Below are positions 24,808 to 34,341 of a DNA stretch of 64,000 nt, one piece after another. Where the stretch lies: contig NZ_FNSA01000003.1 in the NCBI RefSeq assembly GCF_900104775.1, forward strand, positions 4,092,001 to 4,156,000, given 5' to 3'. The position numbers were made by a program, and so were the translations under genes. This stretch comes from Tsukamurella tyrosinosolvens (GTDB taxonomy: Bacteria > Actinomycetota > Actinomycetes > Mycobacteriales > Mycobacteriaceae). The notes under the pieces are model-generated. The model saw only the letters and a list, made by a program, of their open reading frames with translations. It ran no database searches and had not been told where the DNA came from. Each line of letters begins with the position of its first letter. The stretch's first letter is position 1.

Positions 24808-26313
24808 TCAGCCCACGCGGTTCGGATCGTGGTGCGCGGAGGCCGCCGCGACGGGCGACAGGTCCGCGGTCTTCGGGTCGACGGTGGGCGTCTTGGTGAT
24901 CAGCTTGTGTCCCCACCACAGCCCCAGGAACAGGATCAGCGCGGCGTACGTGGTGAGCAGCAGACTGACGCTGCCTCCCGTGTCGGAATCGGTGACCGCG
25001 ACGTAGTACTGCCCCGCGACGACCGCGACACACATGAGGAGCGCCACGATCGGACCCGCGGGGTACAGCCACGCCTTGTAGGGCAGCTCGTCGAGCGAGC
25101 GCCCCTGCGCGTTCCACGCCCGGCGGAACTTGTAGTGCGCCCACGCGATCCCGATCCAGGTCACGAACCCGGCCACGGACGAGGCCGCGACCAGCACCGT
25201 GTACGCGGCACCATCGCCCTTCGGGCCGGCGAGGAAGCACAGGCACCCGATCACGGTGGTCGCCGCCGTGGCGGCGATGGGAACGCCGGCCTTGGTCACC
25301 TTGGCGAAGATCTTCGGCGCGTTGCCCTCCACCCCCAGGCCGTACAGCGCGCGCGTGGCGGCGAACAGGCTGGCGTTGCCGGCGGAGAGGATGGCGATGA
25401 GGATGACCGCGTTCATGATCGACGCCGCGGCATCGATGCCCGCGAGCTTGAAGACCAGCGTGAACGGCGCCACCGCGACGTTCTCCGCCGAGGCGTCCAG
25501 GAGCTCGGGGCTGGTGTACGGGATGAGGAAGGCGATGATCGTCAGCGTGCCGATGTAGAAGACCAGGATCCGGAAGAAGACGGTGCGCACCGCGCGCGGG
25601 ATGGCGCTCTTCGGCTCGATGGCCTCGCCCGCCGCGACCGCGATCATCTCCGTGCCCTGGAAGGCGAAGCCCGCGATGAGGAAGACCGAGAGCATGCCCA
25701 GCGGCCAGTCCACGAAGGGCGCGTCGCCGATGGTCCAGTTGGAGAAGCCGGGAGACGGGCCGTCGCCGACCACGCCCAGCACCATGAGCACGCCGACGAT
25801 GAGGAAGATCACCACGGCGATCACCTTGATCGACGCGAACCAGAACTCGGCCTCGCCGAAGGCCTTCACCGCGAACAGGTTCAGGGCCAACAGGCCGGCG
25901 AGGAAGATCACCGACCAGATCCAGGTGGGCACGTCGGGCAGCCAGAACTTCATGATCAGGCCGGCCGCCACCACCTCCGCGGCCAGCGTGATCGACCAGT
26001 TGAACCAGTAGTTCCACCCGGCGGCGAAGCCGAAGGACTTACTGACGAACCGGCTGCCGTACTCCTCGAACGGATTACTGCACGGCATGTACGCCGACAT
26101 CTCGCCGAGGCTCTGCATGAGGAAGAAGACCATGACGCCCATGAGCGCGTACGCCAGGAGGGCGCCACCGGGGCCGGCCTGGCTGATCGTGGCGCCGGAC
26201 GCCACGAACAGGCCGGTGCCGATCGCGCCGCCGAGCGCGAGCATGCTGATGTGGCGACTCTGCAGTCCTTGGCGGAGGGAGTCATCGGGGGTGATTCCAA
26301 GAGGGCTGGACAC
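24808..26313 (-). CDS. amino acid permease (AAT family, lysine-permease type)
   Basis: A 501-residue inner-membrane permease with twelve predicted helices, of the amino acid transporter (APC superfamily) AAT group. The first helix has the signature MLALGGAIGTGLFVASG, and the conserved EMSAYMP and GEAEFWFASIKV blocks follow. By similarity it resembles lysine- and related amino-acid permeases, but substrate cannot be fixed from sequence. GTG at 26313 follows TACTCT by 6 bases with no Shine-Dalgarno, giving a leaderless start. It stands alone, divergent from the CGNR gene, and has its own terminator. Confidence 0.88.
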   Translation of the reverse strand: MSSPLGITPDDSLRQGLQSRHISMLALGGAIGTGLFVASGATISQAGPGGALLAYALMGVMVFFLMQSLGEMSAYMPCSNPFEEYGSRFVSKSFGFAAGWNYWFNWSITLAAEVVAAGLIMKFWLPDVPTWIWSVIFLAGLLALNLFAVKAFGEAEFWFASIKVIAVVIFLIVGVLMVLGVVGDGPSPGFSNWTIGDAPFVDWPLGMLSVFLIAGFAFQGTEMIAVAAGEAIEPKSAIPRAVRTVFFRILVFYIGTLTIIAFLIPYTSPELLDASAENVAVAPFTLVFKLAGIDAAASIMNAVILIAILSAGNASLFAATRALYGLGVEGNAPKIFAKVTKAGVPIAATAATTVIGCLCFLAGPKGDGAAYTVLVAASSVAGFVTWIGIAWAHYKFRRAWNAQGRSLDELPYKAWLYPAGPIVALLMCVAVVAGQYYVAVTDSDTGGSVSLLLTTYAALILFLGLWWGHKLITKTPTVDPKTADLSPVAAASAHHDPNRVG

Positions 26314-26363
26314 CCGATGAGAGTAGCGACCCCGACACCACTCCGGTTAGCATTCGCAGCGTC

Positions 26364-26912
26364 ATGTTCTCCTACGACACCCGATCCGCCCTCGCGAGCG
26401 CCGCCGATCTGGTCAACACCGCCCCGGACGCGCGCACGGAGCGCCCCGAGCGCCTGCCCGACGTCGCCGCGCTCCGCGCCTTCGTGGAGCGCTGGGGCTG
26501 GACCGGCCCCATCCCGCTGCGCGACGACGAGCTGGATCGCGTGCACGCCGTGCGCCGCGTCCTGCGCGGCCTGTGGGACCTCGCGGGCGACGAGGCCGGC
26601 ACCGTCGACCTGGTGAACCGGATGCTGCGCGACGCGGCGGTCCTGCCCCAGCTCGTGCGGCACGACGACTGGCCGTACCACCTGCACGGCTGGAACGACG
26701 CGACGCCCATCGCGGAGCGCTTCCTCGCCGAGCCCGCGATGGGCATGGTCGACGTGGTCCGCGCGGGTGCCCTCGACCGGCTGCGCCGGTGCGCCGCGCC
26801 GGACTGCGCCGGGGTGCTCGTGGACTTCAGCCGCAACAGCTCCCGCCGCTTCTGCGACGACGGATGCAACAACCGCCTGAACGTGGCCGCGTACCGCGCG
26901 CGCCGGGCCTGA
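26364..26912 (+). CDS. CGNR zinc-finger (ABATE domain) protein
   Basis: A 182-residue protein of the ABATE-CGNR family. The N-terminal helical ABATE domain fills residues 1-130. The C-terminal zinc finger has cysteines in RRCAAPDCAGVLVD and FCDDGCNNRLNVAAYRAR, where CNNR replaces the name-giving CGNR. Such proteins are thought to bind DNA and regulate stress responses; none is well characterised. TAGCAT lies 10 bases before the ATG and is a possible -10 for a very short leader. It is followed 17 bases later by the kinase gene on the same strand, which has its own -10. Confidence 0.87.
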   Translation: MFSYDTRSALASAADLVNTAPDARTERPERLPDVAALRAFVERWGWTGPIPLRDDELDRVHAVRRVLRGLWDLAGDEAGTVDLVNRMLRDAAVLPQLVRHDDWPYHLHGWNDATPIAERFLAEPAMGMVDVVRAGALDRLRRCAAPDCAGVLVDFSRNSSRRFCDDGCNNRLNVAAYRARRA

Positions 26913-26929
26913 CCCTTAGGATCAACGGC

Positions 26930-28111
26930 GTGGCGGAATCGACGGGTGCGGGCGGAGCGATCAGGGGCGTTCCCGGGCCCGATTACCTGGTCGCCGGGCG
27001 TTACCGCCTGACCTCCAAGATCGGCGGCGGCGGCATGGGCGCCGTGTGGCTCGCGCGCGACGAACGCCTGGACCGCGACGTGGCCGCCAAGCAGGTCATC
27101 TCCACCGAGGGCCTCACCCAGGAGGAGGCCGACGAGCTGCGTCGGCGCGCCCTGCACGAGGGCCGGCTCGCGGCCCGGCTGCAGCACCGCAACGCCGTCG
27201 CGATGTACGACGTGGCCCTCGACCGCGGCGAGCCCTGGCTGGTGATGGAGTACCTGCCCTCGCGCTCGCTCGCGCAGGTGCTGCACATGACCGGGTCCAT
27301 GCCCGAGCGGCAGGTCGCGCAGATCGGCGCGCAGATGGCCGACGCCCTCATCGAGGCCCACGAGTCGGGGATCATCCACCGCGACATCAAGCCCGGCAAC
27401 ATCCTCATCGCGAACCGGGGCCGCGCGTCCGGCACCGTCAAGCTCTCGGACTTCGGCATCGCGCGGGCCAAGGGCGACGATGCCGGGCCCACCGGGATCA
27501 TCACCGGCACGCCCGCCTACTTCGCGCCCGAGGTCGCCCGCGGCACCGAGCCCTCCGAGGCCTCCGACCTGTACTCGCTGGGCGCCACGCTGTACACCGC
27601 GCTCGAGGGTGCGCCGCCGTTCGGCGTCGACGAGGACTCGATCGCGCTGCTGCACAAAGTCGCGCTGGGACAGATCAATCCGCCGAAGAACGACGGTCCG
27701 CTGATCCGCGTGATCCTGGACATGCTGCAGCCGAGCCCGAAGCGACGTCCCTCGCTCACCGACGCCCGGGACCGGCTCGCCGCGGTCGCGGCGGGCGGCG
27801 GCAACCCCGCCGCGATCCTCACCGCCCCGCTGCAGGCGACCGAGGGCGCGCCCGCGGTGTGGCTGCGGCGCACCGCCGGGGAACGCTCGTCGAGCGCCTC
27901 CGGGGATCGTGCGGCGACGGCGCGCACGGCATCGTCGGGCCCGATCGAGCGCAAGCGGCCCATCCCGCCCGCACCACGGCCCAGCACCTACGTGCCGCCG
28001 CCCGTGGCGCCGCCGTCGGGGATGTCGAACACCGTGCTCGCGGTGTGGATCATCGGCGGCTTCATCGTGCTCGCCGCGATCATCGCCGGCGTCATCATCG
28101 CGCTGGGCTGA
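26930..28111 (+). CDS. membrane-anchored Ser/Thr protein kinase
   Basis: A 393-residue Hanks-type kinase. The kinase domain starts near residue 22 (KIGGGGMGAVWLA, glycine loop). It carries the invariant lysine in AAKQV, the catalytic loop HRDIKPGN, the DFGIA metal site and an APE motif (FAPEV). A Pro/Ser-rich juxtamembrane linker of about 90 residues leads to one transmembrane helix at the extreme C-terminus (about 368-392), with no extracellular sensor domain. This differs from PASTA kinases such as PknB. GTG at 26930 follows TAGGAT by exactly 7 bases, so the mRNA is probably leaderless. The ligand and targets are unknown. Confidence 0.9.
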   Translation: MAESTGAGGAIRGVPGPDYLVAGRYRLTSKIGGGGMGAVWLARDERLDRDVAAKQVISTEGLTQEEADELRRRALHEGRLAARLQHRNAVAMYDVALDRGEPWLVMEYLPSRSLAQVLHMTGSMPERQVAQIGAQMADALIEAHESGIIHRDIKPGNILIANRGRASGTVKLSDFGIARAKGDDAGPTGIITGTPAYFAPEVARGTEPSEASDLYSLGATLYTALEGAPPFGVDEDSIALLHKVALGQINPPKNDGPLIRVILDMLQPSPKRRPSLTDARDRLAAVAAGGGNPAAILTAPLQATEGAPAVWLRRTAGERSSSASGDRAATARTASSGPIERKRPIPPAPRPSTYVPPPVAPPSGMSNTVLAVWIIGGFIVLAAIIAGVIIALG

Positions 28112-28123
28112 GCCCCGCTCCGG

Positions 28124-28795
28124 TCAGTCCGCGAGGTGGCGCGTGTGCGCCCAGCGTGTGAGGGCGTTGCGGTTGCTCTGCTGCGTCTTGCGGAGCACGT
28201 TCGAGGCGTGCGTCTCGACGGTCTTGACCGAGATGAACAGGTCCTCGGCGATCTCCCGGTAGGTGTAGCCGCGGGCCAGCAGGCGCAGGACCTCGAGTTC
28301 GCGCGGGGTGAGCGAGTCCAGCTCCGGGTCGAGTGCCGGCTCAGGCACGGGCGAGCGGCCCGTGAAGGAGTCCAGCACGAAGCCGGCGAGCCGCGGCGAG
28401 AAGACCGCGTCGCCCTCCGCGACGCGGCGCACCGCATCGGCCAGCTCCTCCCCCGAGATCGTCTTGGTGACGTAGCCGCGGGCGCCGGCGCGAATCGTGG
28501 CGATCACGTCCTCCGCGGCGTCGGAGACGCTGAGCGCGAGGAAGACCGGTGCCTTCTCCAGCTTCGCGCGGGGCGCGCCGTCGGTGACGCCGCGCAGCAC
28601 GGCGACGCCGCCGCCGTCGGGCATGTGCACGTCCAGCAGCACCACATCGGGGCCCGTGGAGAGGATCCCCGCCACGGCCTCGCCGACGGTGCCGGCCTCG
28701 CCCACCACCTCGATGGAATCCTCACGGGCCAGTTCGGCGCGCACGCCGGACCGGAACACGCCGTGATCGTCGACCAGGAACACCCGGTAGCTCAC
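28124..28795 (-). CDS. LuxR-type response regulator of an envelope-stress system
   Basis: A 223-residue NarL/LuxR-family response regulator. The receiver domain has the acidic pocket VDDH, the phospho-acceptor Asp in LLDVHMPDGGG and the Lys in YVTKT. The C-terminal helix-turn-helix reads LTPRELEVLRLLARGYTYREIAEDL. Its GTG start overlaps the stop of the kinase gene (GTGA), so the pair is co-translated. With the PspC-domain kinase and the divergent PspC protein it forms a three-component module like LiaFSR of Firmicutes and EsrISR of Corynebacterium, which answer to cell-envelope damage. Confidence 0.92.
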   Translation of the reverse strand: MSYRVFLVDDHGVFRSGVRAELAREDSIEVVGEAGTVGEAVAGILSTGPDVVLLDVHMPDGGGVAVLRGVTDGAPRAKLEKAPVFLALSVSDAAEDVIATIRAGARGYVTKTISGEELADAVRRVAEGDAVFSPRLAGFVLDSFTGRSPVPEPALDPELDSLTPRELEVLRLLARGYTYREIAEDLFISVKTVETHASNVLRKTQQSNRNALTRWAHTRHLAD

Positions 28796-30198
28796 GCACT
28801 CTCCTCCGCTGTCTCCGGCGCGACCGTCTCGTCGCCCTCGGCGAGCCTCGCCATCGACAGCCGCACCTCGGTGCCCCGGCCCGGGGCGGTGCGGACCGCG
28901 ACGCTGCCGCCGCGGCGCTCCATCCGGGACCGGATCGACTTGGCCAGGCCCTGCCGGTCCGACGGTACCCCGTCCGGGTCGAATCCGACGCCGCGGTCGC
29001 GGACGAAGACGGAGACCGCGGCGTCGTCGACCTCCGCGTAGGTGTCGATGCTCTCGCAGCCGGAGTGCTTGGCGGCGTTCACCATCGCCTCCTTCGCGGC
29101 GCCGAGCAGGGCGGTGAACCGGTCGTCGACGCCGAGCTCGGCGCCCTCGACGTCGCCGACGGTGATGACGTCGACCGCCACCGAGTGCGCGTCCTCGACG
29201 TCGGCCGCCGCGGCCTTGAGCGCCGCCGCGAGCGACTGGGCGGGCGCCTCGGAGCCGCCGAACAGCCACTCGCGGAGTTCGCGCTCCTGGCTGCGGGCCA
29301 GCCGCTTGACGGCGGCACCGTCGGCGGATTGCTTCTGGATGAGGGCGAGCGTCTGCAGCACGGAATCGTGCAGGTGCGAGGCGATCTCCTCGCGCTCGAT
29401 CGTGCGGACCCGGGCGGCGCGCTCGGCGCCGAGGTCGCGCCACATGCGCACCCAGATCGGCACGGTGAGCAGCGCGACGCCCACCAGGGTGAGCACGACG
29501 GCGGCGAGCGCCGTCGGGAGCGCGGCCACGTCGACGCGGCCCAGGAAGACCACGGCCAGGCCGACGACCACGAGCGTGGCGCCGCCCAGCACGCGCAGCC
29601 AGGTGATGAGCCGGGAGCCGCCCGGCGTGGACGCCGGTGTCCGCGAAGCGGAATCCGCCTCCCGCCAGACGAGGGCCGCGCCGATCCCGATGACGAGGAC
29701 CGGGACCACGAAACCGGCGCTGGTGTTGCTCGCGACCGACGCGAGGGTCGCCGCGCCCACCACGCCGAGGACGGCCAGCGCGAGGCCCTGGCGGCGCTCG
29801 GCCGGGTCGGGGTGCTCGGTATCGGTGCCCGGGCGGCACATGAACCACAGCAGCGCGTACATGACCACGCCCGCGCCGAGCAGCGCGAGCAGGGTGAAGG
29901 CGATGCGGACCTTGGTGGCGTCGACGCCGAGATGGTCGGCGATGCCGCCGCACACGCCGCCGATCACCGCGCCGCCGTTGCGGCGGTGCATCCGGGGGTA
30001 CGACGGTGCCGGCGCCGGCTGCGCCGGGGGCGGTACGACGGCGGGCCGGGCGACGGCGGGCGCGGGCGCGCGGAGATCGGCGGCCGGGCCCGGTTCGGCG
30101 CCCTGTTGCCACCCCTGCTGCCAGTTCTGCCAGCCCTGCTGCCACGCCTGCTGGCGAGCCTGGTGCCGCGCCCACCGGCGCTCTGCTCGTCTGCTCAT
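28792..30198 (-). CDS. PspC-domain sensor histidine kinase
   Basis: A 468-residue membrane kinase. After a Gln/Trp-rich cytoplasmic N-terminus and a proline stretch comes a PspC domain (about residues 75-135, GGVCGGIADHLGVDATKVRIAFTL split over its motif), then several transmembrane helices, a HisKA_3 dimerisation region with the phospho-His in EIASHLHDSVLQTL, and an ATPase domain (KEAMVNAAKHSG, VRDRGVGF). The ATG at 30198 has GAGGGA six bases upstream and is preferred over an upstream ATG at 30354. PspC-type kinases of this class sense envelope stress, probably through the divergent membrane partner. Confidence 0.9.
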   Translation of the reverse strand: MSRRAERRWARHQARQQAWQQGWQNWQQGWQQGAEPGPAADLRAPAPAVARPAVVPPPAQPAPAPSYPRMHRRNGGAVIGGVCGGIADHLGVDATKVRIAFTLLALLGAGVVMYALLWFMCRPGTDTEHPDPAERRQGLALAVLGVVGAATLASVASNTSAGFVVPVLVIGIGAALVWREADSASRTPASTPGGSRLITWLRVLGGATLVVVGLAVVFLGRVDVAALPTALAAVVLTLVGVALLTVPIWVRMWRDLGAERAARVRTIEREEIASHLHDSVLQTLALIQKQSADGAAVKRLARSQERELREWLFGGSEAPAQSLAAALKAAAADVEDAHSVAVDVITVGDVEGAELGVDDRFTALLGAAKEAMVNAAKHSGCESIDTYAEVDDAAVSVFVRDRGVGFDPDGVPSDRQGLAKSIRSRMERRGGSVAVRTAPGRGTEVRLSMARLAEGDETVAPETAEESA

Positions 30199-30341
30199 GA
30201 TCCCTCGATGGTGGCACGGATCCTCGCCCGCGGGTATCGGGGAAGCCCCTGAAAGATCACCCCTCACCCCGAGGCGCGGCGCCGCGATTTCAGGGTAGAT
30301 CCCGATGGACCGGGGCGGCCGCGGCCCGCAGGATCGAAGGC

Positions 30342-31700
30342 ATGGATACGACAACCCTCTCCAGCCAGCTCCGGCAGATGTGGGAGACCAGGCCGCTCCG
30401 GGCCCGCAACGCGCCGATCGCCGGCGTGTGCACGGGCTTCGCGCGCCGCTACCAGGTGGACGTCGCGCTGGTCCGCGCGGCGTTCATCGGGGCGACGGTG
30501 CTCGGTGGACTCGGTTTCGTCGCCTACATCGTCGGCCTCTTCGTGCTCCCCAAGGAGTCCGAGTACGCCTACGGCACCCCCGTGCAGCGCTCCGGCCCGC
30601 CCACCATCGTCCTCATCATCGCGGCGGTGCTCGCGGTGACCTTCGGCGGCGGCATGAGCTCCTCGTGGCCCGGCGCCGGATTCATCAGCCTCGCCCTGCT
30701 CCTCGCGGGCTGGTACGCGCTGCACCAGCGCCTGCCCGTGCCCCCGCCCGGCACCGCGGTCTCCGCGCGGCTCGCGCCGCCGGCCCCCGTCGGGGCCTGG
30801 CAGCCGCCCGCGGCGCAGTTCCCGTGGCAGCCCGTGTGGACGCCGCCCGCCGGCACGGACCCGACGACGCCGCAGGCCGCCGCCCCGGAGCAGGCGACCG
30901 AAGGGCCCGCGGGCCCGAGCGCGCAGACGCCGCCGGCCGCGGCACCGTCGGAGCCCCTCAACCTGCAGAAGGCACCGGCGCCCGAACAGGCCCCGCGCGT
31001 GCAGACGCAGACCACCGAGGAGATCCACCCGCCCCGCTGGGATCCGTTGGGCGCCGCGCCCTTCGCGTGGGACCTGCCCGAGCCGGCGGCGTCGAACGCC
31101 CCGGTCCCGGTGGAGCCCAAGCGTCGCACCCGGATCACGCCCGTGACGCTCGGCATCGCGCTGCTCACGGCCGCGGCGATCGCCACCGTCAACCTCGTTC
31201 TCGGCGTGTCGATCTCGCCCGTCGTCGCCGCCGCCATCGTGCTCGGCGTGGTGGGCACCGGCCTCGTCGCCGGCGCCTTCCGCCGCGGCGGTTACGGCCT
31301 GCTCGCCGTCGCGATCCCCCTGGCGGGCTTCGTGATCGTGGGCACCATGGCGCAGAACGTGATGAGCGGCTTCGCCGATGCTCCGCGCGGCGACCGGAAC
31401 TTCACCGTCGCCGATCCGAACGCCCTGCAGGAGCAGTACATCCTGCAGGCGGGCTCGCTGAAGCTCGACCTGCGGCAGCTCACCCTGGACCACGACCGCA
31501 CCCTGACCACTCGAGTGGGCTTGGGCGAGACCAAGATCCAGGTACCGGAGGGCATGAACGTGAAGGTGCGCTGCACCGTCACCGTGGGTGACGCGCAGTG
31601 CCCCGACGGCCTGAACGCGACGCCGAAGCCCGGAGCCCCGACCCTGACGATCGACGCCCAGAGCAACATGGGCAGTGTGGAGGTGGACCGTGTCCGCTGA
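30342..31700 (+). CDS. PspC-domain membrane protein, putative inhibitor subunit of the envelope-stress module
   Basis: A 452-residue membrane protein. Residues 20-75 are a PspC domain (NAPIAGVCTGFARRYQVD, then a hydrophobic helix), followed by a second membrane pair, a long Pro/Ala-rich linker (about 130-250), two or three further helices and a C-terminal beta-rich domain (about 345-450, QVPEGMNVKVRCTVTVG) of the toastrack/LiaF-like type. It is divergent from the kinase/regulator operon with 143 bases between starts, the arrangement of EsrI in corynebacteria, where this subunit restrains the kinase. GAAGG precedes the ATG. Regulatory role is inference from family and layout. Confidence 0.82.
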   Translation: MDTTTLSSQLRQMWETRPLRARNAPIAGVCTGFARRYQVDVALVRAAFIGATVLGGLGFVAYIVGLFVLPKESEYAYGTPVQRSGPPTIVLIIAAVLAVTFGGGMSSSWPGAGFISLALLLAGWYALHQRLPVPPPGTAVSARLAPPAPVGAWQPPAAQFPWQPVWTPPAGTDPTTPQAAAPEQATEGPAGPSAQTPPAAAPSEPLNLQKAPAPEQAPRVQTQTTEEIHPPRWDPLGAAPFAWDLPEPAASNAPVPVEPKRRTRITPVTLGIALLTAAAIATVNLVLGVSISPVVAAAIVLGVVGTGLVAGAFRRGGYGLLAVAIPLAGFVIVGTMAQNVMSGFADAPRGDRNFTVADPNALQEQYILQAGSLKLDLRQLTLDHDRTLTTRVGLGETKIQVPEGMNVKVRCTVTVGDAQCPDGLNATPKPGAPTLTIDAQSNMGSVEVDRVR

Positions 31701-31938
31701 GAAGACCACGGCCGGTAGGACATCGGCCTCGCCCGCGCTCCTCGTCGCCGGCATCGCCGCCCTCGCGATCGCCGCCTGGGGCATCGTCGGAGGCCCCCGC
31801 CTCATCGACGCCGGCACCCTGCTCGGGATCCTCGCGATCGGCGCCGTCGTCGTGGCGGGGGTGACCCTGATCAGGCCGCGAAGAGGCTCCGATTCCGCGC
31901 CGCCCACTGCGCCAGGCTCATCGCCGGACGACCACTGA
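31690..31938 (+). CDS. small two-TM membrane protein
   Basis: An 82-residue protein with two hydrophobic helices (about 14-32 and 42-60) and a charged C-terminal tail. The GTG at 31690 overlaps the end of the PspC gene by 11 bases and has GGAGGTGG just upstream, so it is translationally coupled to that gene. Its last 68 bases are antisense to the 3' end of the convergent reductase gene. It is probably an accessory membrane part of the envelope-stress module; no family was recognised. Confidence 0.72.
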   Translation: MSAEKTTAGRTSASPALLVAGIAALAIAAWGIVGGPRLIDAGTLLGILAIGAVVVAGVTLIRPRRGSDSAPPTAPGSSPDDH

Positions 31939-32677
31939 GATCCTCCACCAGCGAGTTCGCCTCCTGCCGATACCGGCGGGAGGCGTCTTGCAGGTCCAGG
32001 TACCAGCCGGCCATGTCGCCCATCTCGGGCCGCAGCGCCTCCTCGGCCTCCTCGCGGCTGATCTGCTCGAAGCCGACCTCGCGGCCGATGCCCTCGCCGA
32101 TCTGCGCGGCCATCTCGACCCGGGTCAGGAAGCTCGGGCCGGTGAGCTCGTAGACCTTCCCGACGTGCGCGGCACGGTCCTCGGCCGTGAGCAGCGCCGC
32201 CGCGACCGCGGCGATGTCGTCCATCGAGATCGGCGCGCTGCCCGCGTCCGGATAGGGCTCCCGGACGACGCCCGTCGCGACCTGCCCCGCCCAGCCCGCG
32301 AAATTCTCCATGAACTCGCCCGGGCCCAGCACGGTGACGTCGAGGCCGCTCGCGAGGATGACGTCGGTCAACGCCTGCCAGTGCGCGCTGCCCGAGGTGG
32401 CGACCACGTACTCGACGCCCGCGTCCTCGGCCCGGCGCAGCACCTCGGCCGCCGTGGGCTCGTACGGCGCGAGGTACATCCCCGTCACGCCCTCGAAGGC
32501 GCCGTCGAGCGTCTCCGGCTTGCCGATGAAGCCTCTGAAGGCCTCCACCCCGCTCGGCAGCGCCGCCTTCGCGGGGTTGGTGGTGAGCGCCCGGATGTCC
32601 GCGACACCCCTCGCCACCAGCTCGTCGACCACTTTCCGCCCGATGTTGCCCGTTGCACCCGTCACCAGAATCGTCAT
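31871..32677 (-). CDS. NmrA-like NAD(P)-binding protein
   Basis: A 268-residue atypical short-chain dehydrogenase of the NmrA/NAD(P)H-binding type. The N-terminal glycine motif ILVTGATGNIGRKVVDEL gives the dinucleotide-binding fold, and the conserved ATSGSAHW region follows where active SDRs have a Tyr/Lys pair, which is not evident. Family members act as redox sensors or quinone reductases. TACCGT ends 7 bases before the ATG, a leaderless pattern. It overlaps the convergent small membrane gene at its 3' end. Substrate unknown. Confidence 0.85.
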   Translation of the reverse strand: MTILVTGATGNIGRKVVDELVARGVADIRALTTNPAKAALPSGVEAFRGFIGKPETLDGAFEGVTGMYLAPYEPTAAEVLRRAEDAGVEYVVATSGSAHWQALTDVILASGLDVTVLGPGEFMENFAGWAGQVATGVVREPYPDAGSAPISMDDIAAVAAALLTAEDRAAHVGKVYELTGPSFLTRVEMAAQIGEGIGREVGFEQISREEAEEALRPEMGDMAGWYLDLQDASRRYRQEANSLVEDLSGRPAMSLAQWAARNRSLFAA

Positions 32678-32717
32678 GGCGTCGACGGTACCGGCGGCAC
32701 CGGTCAGATCGTGACCG

Positions 32718-34289
32718 CTATTCCCACTCGATGGTCCCCGGCGGCTTGCTCGTCACGTCGAGCACCACGCGGTTGACCTCTTCGACCTCGTTGGTGATGC
32801 GGGTCGAGATGATCTCGAGGGTCTCGTACGGCACGCGCGTCCAGTCCGCGGTCATCGCGTCCTCGGAGCTGACGGGGCGCAGCACGATCGGGTGGCCGTA
32901 GGTGCGGCCGTCGCCCTGCACGCCCACGCTGCGGACGTCGGCGAGCAGCACGACCGGGCACTGCCAGATGGTGCCGTCGAGGCCCGCGGCGGTGAGCTCC
33001 TCGCGGGCGATCGCATCGGCCTTGCGCAGCAGGTCGAGGCGGTCCTTGGTGACCTCGCCGACGATGCGGATCGCCAGGCCGGGCCCGGGGAAGGGCTGGC
33101 GGCCGACGATCTCCTCCGGCAGGCCCAGCTCGCGGCCGACCGCGCGGACCTCGTCCTTGAACAGCAGGCGCAGGGGCTCGACGAGGGTGAACTCGAGGTC
33201 CTCCGGCAGGCCGCCCACGTTGTGATGGCTCTTGATGTTCGCCGTGCCGGCGCCGCCGCCCGACTCCACCACGTCGGGGTAGAGCGTGCCCTGGACGAGG
33301 AAGTCGATGGTGTGGCCCTCGGCCGCCCGCGCGCCCAGCGCTTCGGAGACGACGTCCTCGAACGAGCGGATGAACTCGCGCCCGATGATCTTGCGCTTCT
33401 CCTCGGGGTCAGAGACGCCCTTGAGGTGCCCGAGGAAGGTGTCCTCCGCGTCGACGGTGATCAGGCGCGCGCCCGTCGCCTCGACGAAGTCCTGCTGCAC
33501 CTGCTCGCGCTCGCCCTGCCGCAGCAGGCCGTGATCGACGAAGACGCAGGTGAGGCGGTCGCCGATGGCCTTCTGCACCAGCGCCGCCGCGACGGCCGAG
33601 TCGACGCCGCCGGACAGCGCGCACAGCGCGAGGCCGTCACCGACCTGGGCGCGGACGTCCTCGATGAGCTGCTCGGCGATGTTCGCCGCGGTCCAGGTGG
33701 GCTTCAGCCCCGCGATCTCGTAGAGGAAGCGCGTGAGCACCTCCTGGCCGTGCGGGCTGTGCAGCACCTCGGGGTGGTACTGGACACCCGCCATCCGCTT
33801 ACCGACGTTCTCGAACGCGGCGACCGGGGCGCCGGGCGTCGACGCCACCGTCGAGAAGCCCTCGGGCGCGACCTGCACGGCGTCGTTGTGGCTCATCCAC
33901 ACCGGCTGTTCGGCCGGAAGCCCCACGTGCAGGACACCGTCGCCCTGGGGAGTGAGGGTGGTGCGCCCGAACTCGCGCCCGCCCGTGTTGGCGACGGTGC
34001 CGCCGAGTGCCCGGGCCATCATCTGGAAGCCGTAGCAGATGCCGAACACCGGGACGCCGAGGTCGAAGACCGCGGGATCGAGGCTCGGGGCGTCCTCCGC
34101 GTACACCGACGCGGGGCCGCCCGACAGCACGATGGCGGCGGGGCTCTTGGCGCGCACCTCCTCGGCGGTGATGGTGTGCGGCACCACCTCCGAGTAGATC
34201 CGCGCCTCGCGGACGCGGCGCGCGATCAGCTGCGCGTACTGCGCGCCGAAGTCGACGACCAGAACGGGGTTGGGTGAGGAGTCCGTCAC
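32718..34289 (-). CDS. guaA: GMP synthase (glutamine-hydrolysing)
   Basis: GuaA aminates XMP to GMP using glutamine and ATP. The 523-residue protein has an N-terminal class I glutamine amidotransferase with the nucleophile in GICYGFQ and the His in YHPEV. An ATP pyrophosphatase domain ([10 protein letters not shown]-loop) and the C-terminal dimerisation domain ([12 protein letters not shown]; ending KPPGTIEWE) follow. GTG at 34289 follows TAGACT by 7 bases, so a leaderless transcript is likely. It completes the guanine pathway together with guaB2 and guaB3 a few kilobases away, a grouping also seen in mycobacteria. Confidence 0.98.
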   Translation of the reverse strand: MTDSSPNPVLVVDFGAQYAQLIARRVREARIYSEVVPHTITAEEVRAKSPAAIVLSGGPASVYAEDAPSLDPAVFDLGVPVFGICYGFQMMARALGGTVANTGGREFGRTTLTPQGDGVLHVGLPAEQPVWMSHNDAVQVAPEGFSTVASTPGAPVAAFENVGKRMAGVQYHPEVLHSPHGQEVLTRFLYEIAGLKPTWTAANIAEQLIEDVRAQVGDGLALCALSGGVDSAVAAALVQKAIGDRLTCVFVDHGLLRQGEREQVQQDFVEATGARLITVDAEDTFLGHLKGVSDPEEKRKIIGREFIRSFEDVVSEALGARAAEGHTIDFLVQGTLYPDVVESGGGAGTANIKSHHNVGGLPEDLEFTLVEPLRLLFKDEVRAVGRELGLPEEIVGRQPFPGPGLAIRIVGEVTKDRLDLLRKADAIAREELTAAGLDGTIWQCPVVLLADVRSVGVQGDGRTYGHPIVLRPVSSEDAMTADWTRVPYETLEIISTRITNEVEEVNRVVLDVTSKPPGTIEWE

Positions 34290-34341
34290 CCGGCTCAGTC
34301 TAGTCGCGGTCGGCGCCGCGCTCCGACATCAGGGCCGGTCA

